From NCBI RefSeq assembly GCF_003112455.1, contig NZ_BDQX01000098.1:73752-137751 (forward strand): a stretch of 64,000 nucleotides of DNA. The letters are read 5' to 3'. This document shows, one piece after another, positions 63,789 through 64,000 of this stretch. Under the pieces are notes generated by a model. That model ran no database searches, had not been told where the DNA came from, and saw only the letters and a list, made by a program, of their open reading frames with translations. Source of the DNA: Paenibacillus agaridevorans. GTDB lineage: Bacteria; Bacillota; Bacilli; Paenibacillales; Paenibacillaceae. The position numbers and the translations under genes are program-made. The stretch's first letter is position 1. Every line of letters begins with the position of its first letter.

Positions 63789-64000
63789 GACATCGCCCTC
63801 CTCGAAAGTTACGATCCTATAGGGCAACTTTAAACGAAAGCTCGTCTAGTTCCAATTGTCTTTTCTTTCGAAACTTCGTTCGAATTCGCCTTGGACGGCT
63901 GTCTATCTTTACGAAACAAGATGTTTGTTTCAGCTGCGAGATTAATCGGCTAAAATCGTTAGTCCTATGTATTTCGGGGATGGCTCGTGAAGTAGCGGGC

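Noticed and set aside
63789..64000. Right-edge sequence
   Set aside because: Short open frames only, no ribosome sites, no motifs; it is treated as the upstream region of the GNAT gene.

Overview
The window reads as a chromosomal segment of a low-to-mid GC, endospore-forming Gram-positive, most likely Paenibacillaceae (Paenibacillus/Cohnella type). The reasons are an alpha/beta-type small acid-soluble spore protein, an S-layer-homology-anchored polysaccharide lyase, LplB/YtcP-style sugar permeases beside a large AraC regulator with membrane segments, an ECF sigma/anti-sigma pair, strong AGGAGG-type ribosome sites and frequent TTG starts. No rRNA, tRNA, CRISPR or prophage was seen. Genus and species are inference.

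Layout. 1-16.6 kb is a carbohydrate island. It holds the tail of an AraC regulator; a minus-strand operon of a GH36 enzyme, an EamA-type exporter, an alkaline-phosphatase-fold phosphodiesterase and two paralogous calcineurin-like phosphoesterases; a plus-strand GH-like TIM-barrel protein; a TetR-controlled divergon (beta-sandwich protein and GH5 enzyme); and a second minus-strand operon (solute-binding-like protein without a signal peptide, SDR, enolase-superfamily dehydratase, GH29 alpha-L-fucosidase) divergent from its own AraC regulator. 16.7-31.6 kb is mixed housekeeping and stress: a frameshifted AbrB-type membrane protein, MerR/TVP38 divergent from a WCPPC thioredoxin, Rrf2 plus an NmrA-like reductase, ECF sigma and anti-sigma, a stand-alone FabF paralogue, an XRE (MmyB-like) regulator, epimerase, aldo/keto reductase, PepD, an ABC-F protein behind an uORF/terminator leader, a SASP and a GmhB-like phosphatase. 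31.8-37.5 kb has an 800-residue protein with two isoprenoid-synthase-like halves, a secreted protein with a long run of MORN repeats, and a ROK sugar kinase.

37.6-47.4 kb is a complete kdp high-affinity potassium operon with an unusual architecture. The order is a Rossmann-like protein, a 36-residue membrane peptide, KdpF, KdpA, KdpB, KdpC, a stand-alone protein made of two tandem KdpD N-terminal domains, a short KdpD-like histidine kinase and KdpE. 47.5-49 kb holds an Rrf2 regulator with a methyltransferase. 49-61.6 kb is a polysaccharide-use locus: a 1656-residue SLH-anchored heparinase-like protein, lipoprotein binding protein, two permeases, a Gfo/Idh/MocA oxidoreductase, a terminal-inverted-repeat element and the AraC regulator. 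The window ends with a lipoprotein and a double-GNAT protein.

The most interesting items are the split and duplicated KdpD with the new small kdp ORF, the two-domain isoprenoid synthase, the ABC-F riboregulator, the mirror-symmetric TetR divergon and the phosphoesterase-GH36 operon. Functions come from motif recognition only; no database search was possible.
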